From: Candidatus Hydrogenedentota bacterium
GTDB lineage: Bacteria; Hydrogenedentota; Hydrogenedentia; Hydrogenedentales; SLHB01
Reading direction: 5' to 3'
Assembly: GCA_003557825.1 (NCBI GenBank)
Contig: PWNM01000572.1
Location: 1-18,485 of the forward strand
DNA: 18,485 nt
The number at the start of each line of letters is the position of its first letter. The first letter of the stretch is position 1. Made by a program: the position numbers and the translations under genes. Positions 1-7,490 of the stretch are shown piece after piece. The notes beneath the pieces were generated by a model, which was not told the origin of the DNA, ran no database searches, and saw only the letters and a list, made by a program, of their open reading frames with translations.

Positions 1-2107
1 CCACATTCAGACGAGCATCGTGAAACCAGATCCGATCAACACGGATTTTCGTTTCGGTTGGTGGATTTGGGGCAATACGAAGTGTTCCAAAGGCCACCGG
101 CTCGATGCCCAAGAAGCCCATGGGCCACGCCCCAAAAACAAGGCCGCTTTCAATGAATTCCTCGTCCAACCCCAATCCGCCGGACGTACCACCGCCTTGG
201 AGCGAGCCATCACGCTCGTCCACGATGGGATGATCGGCCATGGCATCGCCTCGGTAGTAATCGCGATAGAACTGACCGCCCTCGCCCCCATGCTCCAGAA
301 CATCCCTGTGCCAGTCCATAATGGCGAGCCAACGTTCCCATGCATTATCGGAATCGTAGACCGCGATGCGACAGAGCAGGTCGTAGTAGGAATGGAAGAG
401 CACTGCGCCGCCATCTTGAATCTGATCGCCAAACCCGAGATCCGTCCATACTTGCTTACCAAGCGTCCATGCCCACAGGTACCAATAGGTGTTCTCCAGG
501 GTGCTGAAACGGGGCGCAAAACGGAATAGGAAGATATCATCCCCTTGGGAGTCGTCGCCTTCAATCGTACGTTCACCGCTTATCCAGTCCATGATCGATT
601 GCGCGCGTTCCTCGGGCGCTATACCTGAGGTAATGAGCATTTGATTCTGTAAGGTGTAGCCAAAATCCTTTAACTCGCCTCGGGCATCTACAGAGAGTCC
701 GTATCGACCCGTATCCTCGTTCCAGAAGGTCGCGTTGATCGCTTCGCGAACTTTTGGAGCCAAGGCGCGCAGGGAATCTGCGGTTTCGTTATAGGTGATC
801 TGCGTCTGGTTATCGGGTCCGACAACACTCGGCATGGGACGTTGCAACTCCGGGTGAGCCGCCGCCAACTCCTCAATATCCGCCATGGCAAGAAGGGCGT
901 CGTGGAAATGGATATTCGGTTCGAGCGCCAAGGGACCCACGGCAAGGATATCCATATAGCCGTCGCCAATGCTCCGTCCAATAATAACCTCGCCGTCATC
1001 GTCCAATGGCGTGCCTTCATGACCGACAAAGAACTCGCCTACGTCCAGCAGCCCGGCACGACCGTTCAGGCGCTCGAGCATGAACACCATCGAGCGGCGA
1101 AGATCATCAAGCTTTTCCCCAATCAACTCGAGATCCCCTGTCCACCAGGTGAAATCGCGCACGGCAATTGTGAAAATCGGATTGTTAACTGCTTGACGGC
1201 TATCGTAATTGAGACGCAGGAAATCAAGAGCGCCGTCAAAGGGTTCGTCTGCACTCCCATGGGGAAACACGACACGCAGGCCCGTTATCGTTCCGTCCCA
1301 TTTCGGATGCAGATGCATGGGAAAATAAAGGCGGTGACGTGCCCCTTCTTCCACACTGGTGAGCGGTACGGTCGCATCTCCATAGGACGACACCCGTTTG
1401 TACTCGTCGAATTCCGGTTCGTCCGCCGTCGTAAACTCAATGTAAAATCGATGGGCCTCATCGGCCTGTTGTTCCGAGATGCCGTGCCAAGCCACTTGGA
1501 GATAGATAAATGGCGCATGAAACGCATCGGCCTCAAAAGGCGGCGACTGTAGAAAGGCCGGATCCTCGTGCATGGCAAATGAGATGCTTCCGTTTTCGAC
1601 GGCCGTAATGTCACCATTATGAATGGTCCAGCCTTCCACGGAATCCCCGTTCCATTCCCAGCCAGTGCTGTAATTGTGACTCTGAGGGTATTCCGGGAAA
1701 GCCCAGCCGTGGCCAAAATCGGTCATGGGGGGCGACGTCGGAGCCACTGGGTTATTGTGGGCTGTCCAAGCATAGCCAAACCGGTCCACTGTTGCAGCCA
1801 TCATATGCCCTTTGAAGGCTGCATGGCGGTCAGTGTGCCACGACCTTGGCTCAGGTGAAAACCACATATACTGGGGGTTATTCCACAACCACCAAAGGGT
1901 CAATCCTCCGCCCACCGGCGGCCCTGAGTCCAACCGAAGCGGATCGTCTACGATTCGCAGATGCCTTCGAAACAGGTCCATCGCCAATGTGTCACGCTCC
2001 GCATCGTCGCTTTGGAATGACGGCAACGGCGACATATCGGGCGTACTACCTGACGCAAATTCTGCGAAAGCCATCATCGAAATTAGAACGGCCCCCAAGC
2101 ACTTCAT
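1..2107 (-). CDS. Secreted putative (alpha/alpha)-barrel glycosidase, partial (3' end beyond left edge)
   Basis: One reading frame stays open from the ATG at 2107 down to base 1, giving 702 complete codons with no stop, so the C-terminus lies outside the window. The start is supported by GGAGGAG at 2114-2120, seven bases upstream. Residues 1-20 (MKCLGAVLISMMAFAEFASG) form a signal peptide. Around residues 150-260 there is a beta-rich stretch resembling a carbohydrate-binding jelly roll. From about residue 285 the protein is helical, with RDFTWWTGDL, a Trp/Tyr-rich LENTYWYLWAW segment and a glycine-rich GGGTSGGLGLDEEF turn, followed near the cut end by a beta-sandwich-like stretch. This pattern recalls six-hairpin or (alpha/alpha)6 toroid glycosidases such as GH78-like proteins. 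I cannot assign a family or catalytic residues. Export and a carbohydrate role are inferred from the signal peptide, aromatic richness and the glycosidase-rich surroundings. Confidence 0.82.
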   Translation of the reverse strand, partial: MKCLGAVLISMMAFAEFASGSTPDMSPLPSFQSDDAERDTLAMDLFRRHLRIVDDPLRLDSGPPVGGGLTLWWLWNNPQYMWFSPEPRSWHTDRHAAFKGHMMAATVDRFGYAWTAHNNPVAPTSPPMTDFGHGWAFPEYPQSHNYSTGWEWNGDSVEGWTIHNGDITAVENGSISFAMHEDPAFLQSPPFEADAFHAPFIYLQVAWHGISEQQADEAHRFYIEFTTADEPEFDEYKRVSSYGDATVPLTSVEEGARHRLYFPMHLHPKWDGTITGLRVVFPHGSADEPFDGALDFLRLNYDSRQAVNNPIFTIAVRDFTWWTGDLELIGEKLDDLRRSMVFMLERLNGRAGLLDVGEFFVGHEGTPLDDDGEVIIGRSIGDGYMDILAVGPLALEPNIHFHDALLAMADIEELAAAHPELQRPMPSVVGPDNQTQITYNETADSLRALAPKVREAINATFWNEDTGRYGLSVDARGELKDFGYTLQNQMLITSGIAPEERAQSIMDWISGERTIEGDDSQGDDIFLFRFAPRFSTLENTYWYLWAWTLGKQVWTDLGFGDQIQDGGAVLFHSYYDLLCRIAVYDSDNAWERWLAIMDWHRDVLEHGGEGGQFYRDYYRGDAMADHPIVDERDGSLQGGGTSGGLGLDEEFIESGLVFGAWPMGFLGIEPVAFGTLRIAPNPPTETKIRVDRIWFHDARLNV

Positions 2108-2113
2108 AGAAAT

Positions 2114-2120
2114 CTCCTCC
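2114..2120 (-). promoter_or_regulatory. Shine-Dalgarno site of the left-edge gene
   Basis: On the minus strand GGAGGAG lies six bases upstream of the ATG at 2107. It fixes the start of a gene whose end is not visible. Confidence 0.7.
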
Positions 2121-2149
2121 ATACGATACGCTTGACACATGATACGGCG

Positions 2150-2177
2150 AGTATAGCACGTGAAGCGTTATAAGCAA
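2150..2177 (-). promoter_or_regulatory. Putative sigma70-like promoter for the left-edge gene
   Basis: On the minus strand TTGCTT (2177-2172) is followed after 16 bases by TATACT (2155-2150). Transcription would begin near 2142, giving a leader of about 35 bases before the ATG at 2107. The -35 box ends only two bases from the 106-bp inverted-repeat element. The call rests on consensus match and spacing only. Confidence 0.45.
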
Positions 2178-2179
2178 TA

Positions 2180-2285
2180 CCAGGAGTTCCCCCAAAAATC
2201 TACCGGACCACCTGGTCAGGATAATAACTTCATCCAAGACAAAGACTTACATCAATATCAAATGATTTTTTGGGGGAACTCCTGG
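2180..2285. repeat. 106-bp element with perfect 19-bp terminal inverted repeats (MITE-like)
   Basis: CCAGGAGTTCCCCCAAAAA at 2180-2198 is the exact reverse complement of bases 2267-2285. The 68 bases between them are AT-rich and carry a smaller inverted repeat, GACCA-cc-TGGTC, near 2206-2217. No ORF fits inside. The shape (short, non-coding, long terminal inverted repeats) suggests a miniature inverted-repeat transposable element or its remnant. I see no clean target-site duplication in the flanks (GCAATA on the left, CAAAAA on the right). It lies exactly between two divergent promoters, so a regulatory or transcription-insulating hairpin is the alternative. Confidence 0.6.
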
Positions 2286-2295
2286 CAAAAAGCCC

Positions 2296-2324
2296 TTGAT
2301 TCTTTTCATACCCTATGATACAAT
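2296..2324 (+). promoter_or_regulatory. Putative sigma70-like promoter of the beta-helix gene
   Basis: TTGATT at 2296-2301 and TACAAT at 2319-2324 are separated by exactly 17 bases. The leader to the ATG at 2408 would be about 77 bases. The -10 box is part of the LacI-type operator candidate at 2318-2333, so repressor binding would block the promoter. Confidence 0.5.
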
Positions 2325-2333
2325 CGTTTGTCA
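2318..2333. promoter_or_regulatory. Candidate LacI-family operator 1 (beta-helix gene)
   Basis: The 12-base core ACAATCGTTTGT (2320-2331) is palindromic at 10 of 12 positions around a central CG, the usual layout of LacI/GalR operators. Its core fits CAAYCGWTTGT, which also occurs in front of the LacI gene and the GH130 gene. It overlaps the -10 box. That the regulator encoded at 6260 binds it is inferred. Confidence 0.5.
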
Positions 2334-2407
2334 TAAAAGGTGTGGGCCTTTGCATTGCGGGCCGGTTGAATGGGAATGGAGTTGACAAACAGAAGAGGAG
2401 ATTGGCT

Positions 2408-4237
2408 ATGAGAAGGGTAGTGTTTCAGGTCACATGTGTGGCGCTGTTGGCGTTTGCGCCGGTGGCGATGGGGCAGGTGTTCTATGTGGATGTGAACGCG
2501 ACGGGCGCCGCGGACGGGGGTTCGTGGACGGATGCGTTCACCGAAATTCAAGAGGGTGTCGAAGCGGCGGCCGCCGCGGGCGGCGGCGAGGTGTGGGTCG
2601 CGGAAGGGATGTACTCGCCCGTCTGGATGTGGGATGACCCAGTGTACAGCGATATTATCCTGCTGGGCGGTTTCGCAAGTGGCGACACCATTGACGACCG
2701 CGACCCCGAGAGTAAGGTGGTGGTCATCGACGGCGGCGGGGGGACCCGCTGCATGGTGGTGGGGGCTGAGCCGCTCCAGAACGTGCTGATCGATGGGTTC
2801 ACGCTGCGCAACGGTTTCGATGACACTTGGATGGGGGCCGGTCTGCTCATCCAGAACCTGGATGCTACCAATGCGTTCAGGAACATCGTAATCCAGTCGT
2901 CCCACGCGGAGGATGGCGCGGATAGCGGCGGCATCGGCGCCCATGTGTCGGCGGCCGAGCTCGAGAACATCCTGGTTGAGGACTGCACCTCGTCAAGCCA
3001 CGGCGGCGGCATCGGGCTCCACGGCTGTGACGGCATGGTGCTTACGAATGTCACCGTCCGCAACTGCACGGCAGCCGACGGGTCCGTCGGTGGCGCCGCC
3101 GTCGTATGGGGCGGGAATGTCACGTTCATCGGATGTACATTCGAGAACAACTCCGCGGGGTGGGCCGGTGGCGCCCTCGGCCTTTGGACCGGGGGCAACT
3201 ACACCGTAACGGACTGCACATTCACGGACAACTCGGACGGAGGCACGGCTTTCAACAACGGTGGCGGCGGCATCTACGCGGAAGAGAGCACCGTCAACAT
3301 CACGGGCGGTCTGTTCACGGGCAACGCCCCGACCGCGGTCTTCTTCCACAATCAGTCGCGGGGTTCGGTTGTGGACAGCGTGTTCATGGACCAGACGGAC
3401 AGTGGCGTGCTCTCGGTCTCGGACGTGGCTGCGGACGAAGCGGTGAACATCATAAACACAGCGTTCTTCCGCAACGTGACCAGCGCGAACAACGGCATAT
3501 ACCACGCCGGATTCGGCAACGGCTCTGTGAACATCGTGAACTGCACTTTTGCGCACAACGACGGCTACGACGGGAATGACGGGACCATTACGGTGTGGGG
3601 CGACGCAGACGGCGCGGCGGTCACAAACATTCTCAACACCATCGCCTGGGACAACAATCTGGAACAAGGTGTGGACACCTATGCGGATTGGGCCGGCGGC
3701 CAGGCCACGACGGTGAACTATTCGCTCATCGACAGCGGATGGGATATTGCCGAGGGCACGGACAACCTCTCCGAGGACCCCTTCTTCGTCAACCCCGACG
3801 ACTTTGACCTGCGGCTGCTGGTCGGGTCGCCCGCGCTGAACGCCGGCGACGGCACGGACCCGCTCGTGCCTGAATTCGACTTCATGGGCACCCCGCGCGA
3901 CCCGGTATCGCCCAGCATGGGCATCTACGAGGAAGGTGTTTCGTCCGTTACTATCCCGGACATGAGCGGATTATCGCAGAGCGCCGCCATCGCCGAACTC
4001 GAGGAGCTTGGTCTGGTGGTCACTGTCTACGCGCAACACCACGAAACCGTGCCCGAGGACGAAGTCATCGGCACGAACCCCGAAGTCGGCGCTCTCCTTG
4101 CGGAAGGCGGTTCGGTGGAACTGCTCGTATCACTTGGGCCGGAAGAGGCTGTCCATGTGCCGGTCGCGGGGCTTGCCGCGCTGCTTTTGCTTGGCATGGG
4201 CCTTGGCGCCCTTGCCTTGCGCCGGGCTCGCGGATAG
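2408..4237 (+). CDS. Secreted right-handed beta-helix protein with PASTA domain and C-terminal anchor tail
   Basis: 609 residues. The ATG at 2408 is preferred over the in-frame ATG at 2315 because GAAGAGGAG (2392-2400) lies seven bases upstream and a signal peptide follows at once (MRRVVFQVTCVALLAFAPVAMG). The mature start VFYVDVNATGAADGGSW and the GGGEVWVAEGMY stretch are typical of pectate-lyase-like beta-helix proteins. Residues about 60-450 are short repeats ending in Cys/Asn turns (CTFENNSAG, CTFTDNSDGG). Residues about 455-505 match the 'choice-of-anchor Q' pattern: EDPFFVNP, GSPALNAGDG, MGIYE. One PASTA domain covers about 514-574. The tail is VPVAGLAALLLLGMGLGAL followed by ALRRARG. 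Such folds bind or cleave polysaccharides, but no catalytic set is recognisable, so adhesin, lyase and structural roles all remain possible. A LacI-type operator overlaps the promoter. Confidence 0.9.
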   Translation: MRRVVFQVTCVALLAFAPVAMGQVFYVDVNATGAADGGSWTDAFTEIQEGVEAAAAAGGGEVWVAEGMYSPVWMWDDPVYSDIILLGGFASGDTIDDRDPESKVVVIDGGGGTRCMVVGAEPLQNVLIDGFTLRNGFDDTWMGAGLLIQNLDATNAFRNIVIQSSHAEDGADSGGIGAHVSAAELENILVEDCTSSSHGGGIGLHGCDGMVLTNVTVRNCTAADGSVGGAAVVWGGNVTFIGCTFENNSAGWAGGALGLWTGGNYTVTDCTFTDNSDGGTAFNNGGGGIYAEESTVNITGGLFTGNAPTAVFFHNQSRGSVVDSVFMDQTDSGVLSVSDVAADEAVNIINTAFFRNVTSANNGIYHAGFGNGSVNIVNCTFAHNDGYDGNDGTITVWGDADGAAVTNILNTIAWDNNLEQGVDTYADWAGGQATTVNYSLIDSGWDIAEGTDNLSEDPFFVNPDDFDLRLLVGSPALNAGDGTDPLVPEFDFMGTPRDPVSPSMGIYEEGVSSVTIPDMSGLSQSAAIAELEELGLVVTVYAQHHETVPEDEVIGTNPEVGALLAEGGSVELLVSLGPEEAVHVPVAGLAALLLLGMGLGALALRRARG

Positions 4238-4324
4238 AATGCTCCGGCCAGGGGTGACAAAACCCGGGCTCGGTCGTATGTAGTGTCCCGGCGTCCTCTG
4301 ACGGTCGATGATGCAGCGAGTACT

Positions 4325-4361
4325 AGGCGCCGCAGACGCAATCCGTGTGCGGCGCCTTTTT
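4325..4361 (+). terminator. Rho-independent terminator or leader attenuator
   Basis: AGGCGCCGCA (4325-4334) pairs perfectly with TGCGGCGCCT (4348-4357) and is followed by further Ts to 4361. It lies 88 bases after the beta-helix gene and 57 bases before the next ATG, so it most simply ends the beta-helix transcript. A weak promoter-like pair (GTGACA 4254-4259, 17 bases, TATGTA 4277-4282) precedes it. If that pair is used, the hairpin lies in the leader of the glycosidase gene and could attenuate it. Confidence 0.75.
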
Positions 4362-4417
4362 ACTACTGCAGGGAACACAGGCTGCCATGGAGCAGAAACA
4401 GTAAGGGAGTATCTCTG

Positions 4418-6151
4418 ATGAGCATGAGTAGTAGAATCGTCCCGGTTACCTTCTTGAGAGCTATCCCCGTGGTACCGCTTATGTGCCTCGTGATCGTGGC
4501 AAGCGCCGCGGGCGAGAATGCCCTTATCGAAATGCCAGCCACCGAAGTCGCCAACGCCGGATTCATCGGCTTCGGCGCGGAGTGGGATAGTTACCAGTAC
4601 GTGGGGTACGGCGTGACGGATGCCGATTTCAAGGTCATCAAGAACCGTTTGCGGTATATGCGCCTGCCCATGGCGCGCATCATGATGCTCACCCGGTGGT
4701 GCTTCCCTGACGGTTCCACGTATGACTGGAACACGCCGAGCATGCAGATGCTGTACCGGCAACTGGACATCTGCCAGGAACTCGGCATCACGGTTAACCT
4801 CACCGACTGGGGCGCCGAGGTTGAGTGGACCACCGCCCCCGGCATCGAGGGTGTCGAGGATCCGCTCTACGCGGAGGTTATTGGCACGTATCTGGACTAT
4901 CTGGTGAACGAGCGCGGTTACACGAACATCAAGTACTTCACGGTGACAAACGAACCAAACTGGCAGGTCGGCGACTGGGACAGGTGGAAGACGGGTTTCC
5001 TGAACGTGGCAGCGGAACTTGAGGCTCGAGGATTAGACCAGCACATAACGCTTGTCGCGTCCGACACGACAGCCGGCGACAGCGACGTAAGCGACATTGA
5101 GCCTTGGCATGTGAGCGCCGTGGACGAACTCAGCGACACCGCCGGAATGTACAGTATTCACCACTACGGGAAGCGAGCCCGTGTCCGGGACGGCTGGCGC
5201 GAAGGCCCGTGGTTCAACCGCCGGGACGAAACTTTTGAGAACTGGTGGCGTGCCCGGTGGGACTACGTCAGGGAGAACGACCCGGACGGCGCGGCCAAAC
5301 CGTGCATCGTAGGCGAAGCGGGCATGGATGACGACGCCAATCACCCGAGCGGGTCTCCCTACATCGACGACTACGACTATGGCGTGTTCATGGCCGATTA
5401 TGCAGTGCAGGCGACCCGGGCGGGCAGCGCGGCGGTCTTGGCGTGGATGCTCTGCGACAACGCCCACGAAGGCTTCTACTGGGGGATGTGGACCAACAGG
5501 GAACAGGGCATGCAACTTCGGCCCTGGTTCTACCCCTGGGCGCTCCTGTCGCGATATTTCCCCTCGAACGCTACTGTGTACGCGCCGGAGCAACCGGACG
5601 ACATCCGCGTGCTTGCCGCGGAGGCGGCCGGGAGCTGGAGCATGTGCCTTGTCAGCAGGCGGGACGAGACGGCCGCCGTCACGGTTCAGACGCAGCAAGG
5701 CGCCCAGGCCCGTTTTGCTGAATACCGCTACGCTGAAGACGAGCGACCGGCGGACGGCCAAGGATTCCCCGTTCCATTCGCCGAACACGAAACCGACGCG
5801 GAGGGCAGGCTATCCCTGGACTTGCCGGCTGAGTCGGTCGTGGTGCTGAGGTCCGTTGTGCTGGCACCGGACGTGGTGGGTCTGCAACGGCAGGAGGCGG
5901 AATCAGCCATTGTCGGCGCGGGCATGGCAATAGGCGAGATAACGTTGGAGCACAGTGACACCATACCCGAAGGCAGTGTTATCCGCCAGGACCCCAAGCC
6001 GGGCGCTGGACTGACGGAGGGCGCCACGGTGAGCATTGTCGTGTCGCGGGGTCCGCTGCACATGCCCACCGCCGGTATTGCGGCGCTGATTTTGGGCGGT
6101 CTGGGCCTTGGCGGCCTCGCCTCGCGCAGCGTTTGTAGACCTCGCAGGTAG
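4418..6151 (+). CDS. Secreted clan-A-like TIM-barrel glycoside hydrolase with PASTA domain and C-terminal anchor tail
   Basis: 577 residues from the ATG at 4418; the frame extends upstream to 4283, but a terminator hairpin lies in that part and AAGGGAG (4403-4409) precedes 4418. The signal peptide runs to about residue 30 (VPLMCLVIVASAAG). The catalytic barrel covers about 35-390. TVTNEPNW carries the likely acid/base Glu179 and CIVGEAGM the likely nucleophile Glu300, the standard clan GH-A pairing of strands 4 and 7 (GH5, GH30 and GH39 relatives). A beta-sandwich follows at about 390-475. A PASTA domain covers about 482-542, and the tail is MPTAGIAALILGGLGLGGL plus a basic end. The PASTA-tail unit closely resembles that of the beta-helix protein upstream. 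The exact GH family and substrate cannot be read; the GH130 neighbour makes a mannose-containing glycan plausible. Confidence 0.88.
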   Translation: MSMSSRIVPVTFLRAIPVVPLMCLVIVASAAGENALIEMPATEVANAGFIGFGAEWDSYQYVGYGVTDADFKVIKNRLRYMRLPMARIMMLTRWCFPDGSTYDWNTPSMQMLYRQLDICQELGITVNLTDWGAEVEWTTAPGIEGVEDPLYAEVIGTYLDYLVNERGYTNIKYFTVTNEPNWQVGDWDRWKTGFLNVAAELEARGLDQHITLVASDTTAGDSDVSDIEPWHVSAVDELSDTAGMYSIHHYGKRARVRDGWREGPWFNRRDETFENWWRARWDYVRENDPDGAAKPCIVGEAGMDDDANHPSGSPYIDDYDYGVFMADYAVQATRAGSAAVLAWMLCDNAHEGFYWGMWTNREQGMQLRPWFYPWALLSRYFPSNATVYAPEQPDDIRVLAAEAAGSWSMCLVSRRDETAAVTVQTQQGAQARFAEYRYAEDERPADGQGFPVPFAEHETDAEGRLSLDLPAESVVVLRSVVLAPDVVGLQRQEAESAIVGAGMAIGEITLEHSDTIPEGSVIRQDPKPGAGLTEGATVSIVVSRGPLHMPTAGIAALILGGLGLGGLASRSVCRPRR

Positions 6152-6192
6152 CCGGCCGAGGAAGAACCGAGCGGAACCGTTCTACCCCTCCG

Positions 6193-6221
6193 TTGAACGG
6201 CGTTGCAACCGATTGTAATAT
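6193..6221 (+). promoter_or_regulatory. Putative sigma70-like promoter of the LacI-family regulator gene
   Basis: TTGAAC at 6193-6198 is followed after 17 bases by TAATAT at 6216-6221. The transcript would start near 6228, about 32 bases before the ATG at 6260. The spacer and the start of the -10 box are covered by the operator candidate at 6203-6218, which suggests autoregulation. Confidence 0.5.
6203..6218. promoter_or_regulatory. Candidate LacI-family operator 2 (autoregulatory)
   Basis: TTGCAACCGATTGTAA is palindromic at 12 of 16 positions around a central CG. It shares the core CAAYCGWTTGT with the sites at 2318-2333 and 7324-7339. It fills the spacer between the -35 and -10 boxes of the regulator's own promoter. 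Binding by the encoded regulator is inferred. Confidence 0.55.
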
Positions 6222-6259
6222 AAGGTTTGCGGAACGAACATAGGGAGAGGAATGCATAC

Positions 6260-7282
6260 ATGGTCACGCTCAAGGACCTTGCCAAAGCGTTGAACCTGTC
6301 GCCGCCCACGGTTTCGCGAGCCCTGCGGGACAGTCCCCGGGTGAACATCAGGACCCGGGAACGTGTGAAGCGGCGCGCGCGCGAAGCCGGCTACGTGCCA
6401 AATCACGTCGCAAGCGGACTGAAGACCAGCCAGTCACGGACCATCGGCGTGCTCACTCCCTCCATAAACATGTCGTACTGGGCCACCATCCTTGAAGGCA
6501 TCGAGGAGGAGGCGAACCGGCAAGGGTACAGCGCCATCATCGGCATCACCGTCAACGCGGAGGAAGAGCGCGCCGTCAGTGCCAATGTTACCAGTATGCT
6601 TCAGAAGCGCGTAGATGGCATCATCCGGATCTCCCATTTCACCGATTACTCGGAGGAGTTGATGACCCAGATGCGTGGCAGGGGCATCGCGCTCGTGGAT
6701 GTCGAGTTTGACGGGCTCCGCCCCCCCACCGACCGTGTCCGGGTCGAATGCGACAACCATGCTGGGGCCTACGAGGCGACGCGACACCTTATCGACCTCG
6801 GGTACCGCCGCATCGGCCGCATTGACGGGCCGGTGGAAATCTCCATGATTGCGCGGCAACGGCGCACCGGCTTCCTCGATGCAATTGGGGATTACGGCCC
6901 CTCTGCTCCTGAAGTGGCCTTTGTGCAATGCGGGTTCGATTTCGACACGGGACTGGAGGCGGCGGAACAGTTGCTGGGGCAGCTTGAGCCGCCCCTGGCC
7001 ATAGTGGCCTGTTCGGATGAGGTGGCATGCGCCGTCTTCCGCGTGGCTCACCTCAAGGGGCTGCACGTGCCCGGCGACCTGTCCATCGTGGGGTTCGGGA
7101 ACCGCGAGATCTCTCGTGTCCTGCCTGCGCCGCTGACAACAGTGGAAGTCCCCGCCATGGAGAGCGGCCGCTTGGCATTCAGGCAGTTCCTGGAACAGAT
7201 GGATGAGACGGATACCCTCCCCCGACGCATTACACTCAGTACGCGCCTGCTGGTCCGTGAGTCAACCGGCCCGGCACGCTGA
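6260..7282 (+). CDS. LacI/GalR-family transcriptional regulator
   Basis: 340 residues, a normal LacI-family length. The ATG at 6260 is chosen over the in-frame ATG at 6227 because AGGGAGAGG (6242-6250) lies nine bases upstream and the protein then starts as usual with the helix-turn-helix: VTLKDLAKALNLSPPTVSRAL, then the hinge region ending GLKTSQSRTIGVL near residue 65. Residues about 60-340 form the periplasmic-binding-protein-like effector domain, with typical segments ILEGIEEEANRQGY, VDGIIRI, HLIDLGYRRIG, ACSDEVA and LSIVGFGN. Such proteins bind a sugar or sugar phosphate and control carbohydrate genes. Three matching near-palindromes lie on promoters in front of the beta-helix gene, this gene and the GH130 gene, so it is probably the local regulator. 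The ligand is unknown; a mannose-containing oligosaccharide is a guess from the GH130 neighbour. Confidence 0.95.
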   Translation: MVTLKDLAKALNLSPPTVSRALRDSPRVNIRTRERVKRRAREAGYVPNHVASGLKTSQSRTIGVLTPSINMSYWATILEGIEEEANRQGYSAIIGITVNAEEERAVSANVTSMLQKRVDGIIRISHFTDYSEELMTQMRGRGIALVDVEFDGLRPPTDRVRVECDNHAGAYEATRHLIDLGYRRIGRIDGPVEISMIARQRRTGFLDAIGDYGPSAPEVAFVQCGFDFDTGLEAAEQLLGQLEPPLAIVACSDEVACAVFRVAHLKGLHVPGDLSIVGFGNREISRVLPAPLTTVEVPAMESGRLAFRQFLEQMDETDTLPRRITLSTRLLVRESTGPAR

Positions 7283-7323
7283 TTTCATCTTTGGCCCTCA
7301 TGAACGTCTCGCTGTCCCGCAAA

Positions 7324-7339
7324 AGACAACCGTTTGTAT
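7324..7339. promoter_or_regulatory. Candidate LacI-family operator 3 (GH130 gene)
   Basis: The core ACAACCGTTTGT (7326-7337) is palindromic at 10 of 12 positions around CG, with further symmetry outside (AA 7323-7324 against TT 7339-7340). It shares CAAYCGWTTGT with operators 1 and 2 and overlaps the -35 box at 7334-7339. A weaker relative, CAGTCGGTTG, lies downstream at 7414-7423 and could be an auxiliary site. Confidence 0.55.
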
Positions 7340-7362
7340 TCTTCGCTGGATTTATTTATAAT
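7334..7362 (+). promoter_or_regulatory. Sigma70-like promoter of the GH130 gene
   Basis: TTGTAT at 7334-7339 and a perfect TATAAT at 7357-7362 are 17 bases apart. The leader would be about 120 bases. It contains the inverted repeat CGGCGG/CCGCCG around 7376-7402, whose role is unclear. Confidence 0.6.
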
Positions 7363-7490
7363 GTGGATTAGATAGCGGCGGTATGATGCAAAAACTCCGC
7401 CGTATTGGTCATACAGTCGGTTGCACTGATAGAGGGAAGGACACAGTTTGTCCGCAACTCTCTGGGTCCACCACAAGCAAGGAACAATGA

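Noticed and set aside
7..1716. Minus-strand frames at 7-576, 688-1029 and 1285-1716, and plus-strand frame 842-1552
   Set aside because: All lie inside the single continuous minus-strand frame starting at 2107, which has a signal peptide and coherent protein sequence; they are off-frame readings.
2315..2407. N-terminal extension of the beta-helix protein from the ATG at 2315
   Set aside because: That ATG lies inside the promoter -10 region and operator, has no ribosome binding site, and would bury the signal peptide.
2306..2944. Minus-strand frame overlapping the start of the beta-helix gene
   Set aside because: No start signals, and it runs antisense across the signal peptide and first beta-helix repeats.
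2993..3667. Long minus-strand open frame opposite the beta-helix gene (and similar ones at 2548-3198, 5033-5788, 6434-7066, 7368-7982)
   Set aside because: These are antisense shadows of G+C-rich coding sequence: no ribosome binding sites, no recognisable protein features, and the opposite strand encodes clear domains.
4283..4417. N-terminal extension of the clan-A glycosidase
   Set aside because: It would include a terminator hairpin and an Arg-rich stretch before the signal peptide; 4418 has a ribosome binding site.
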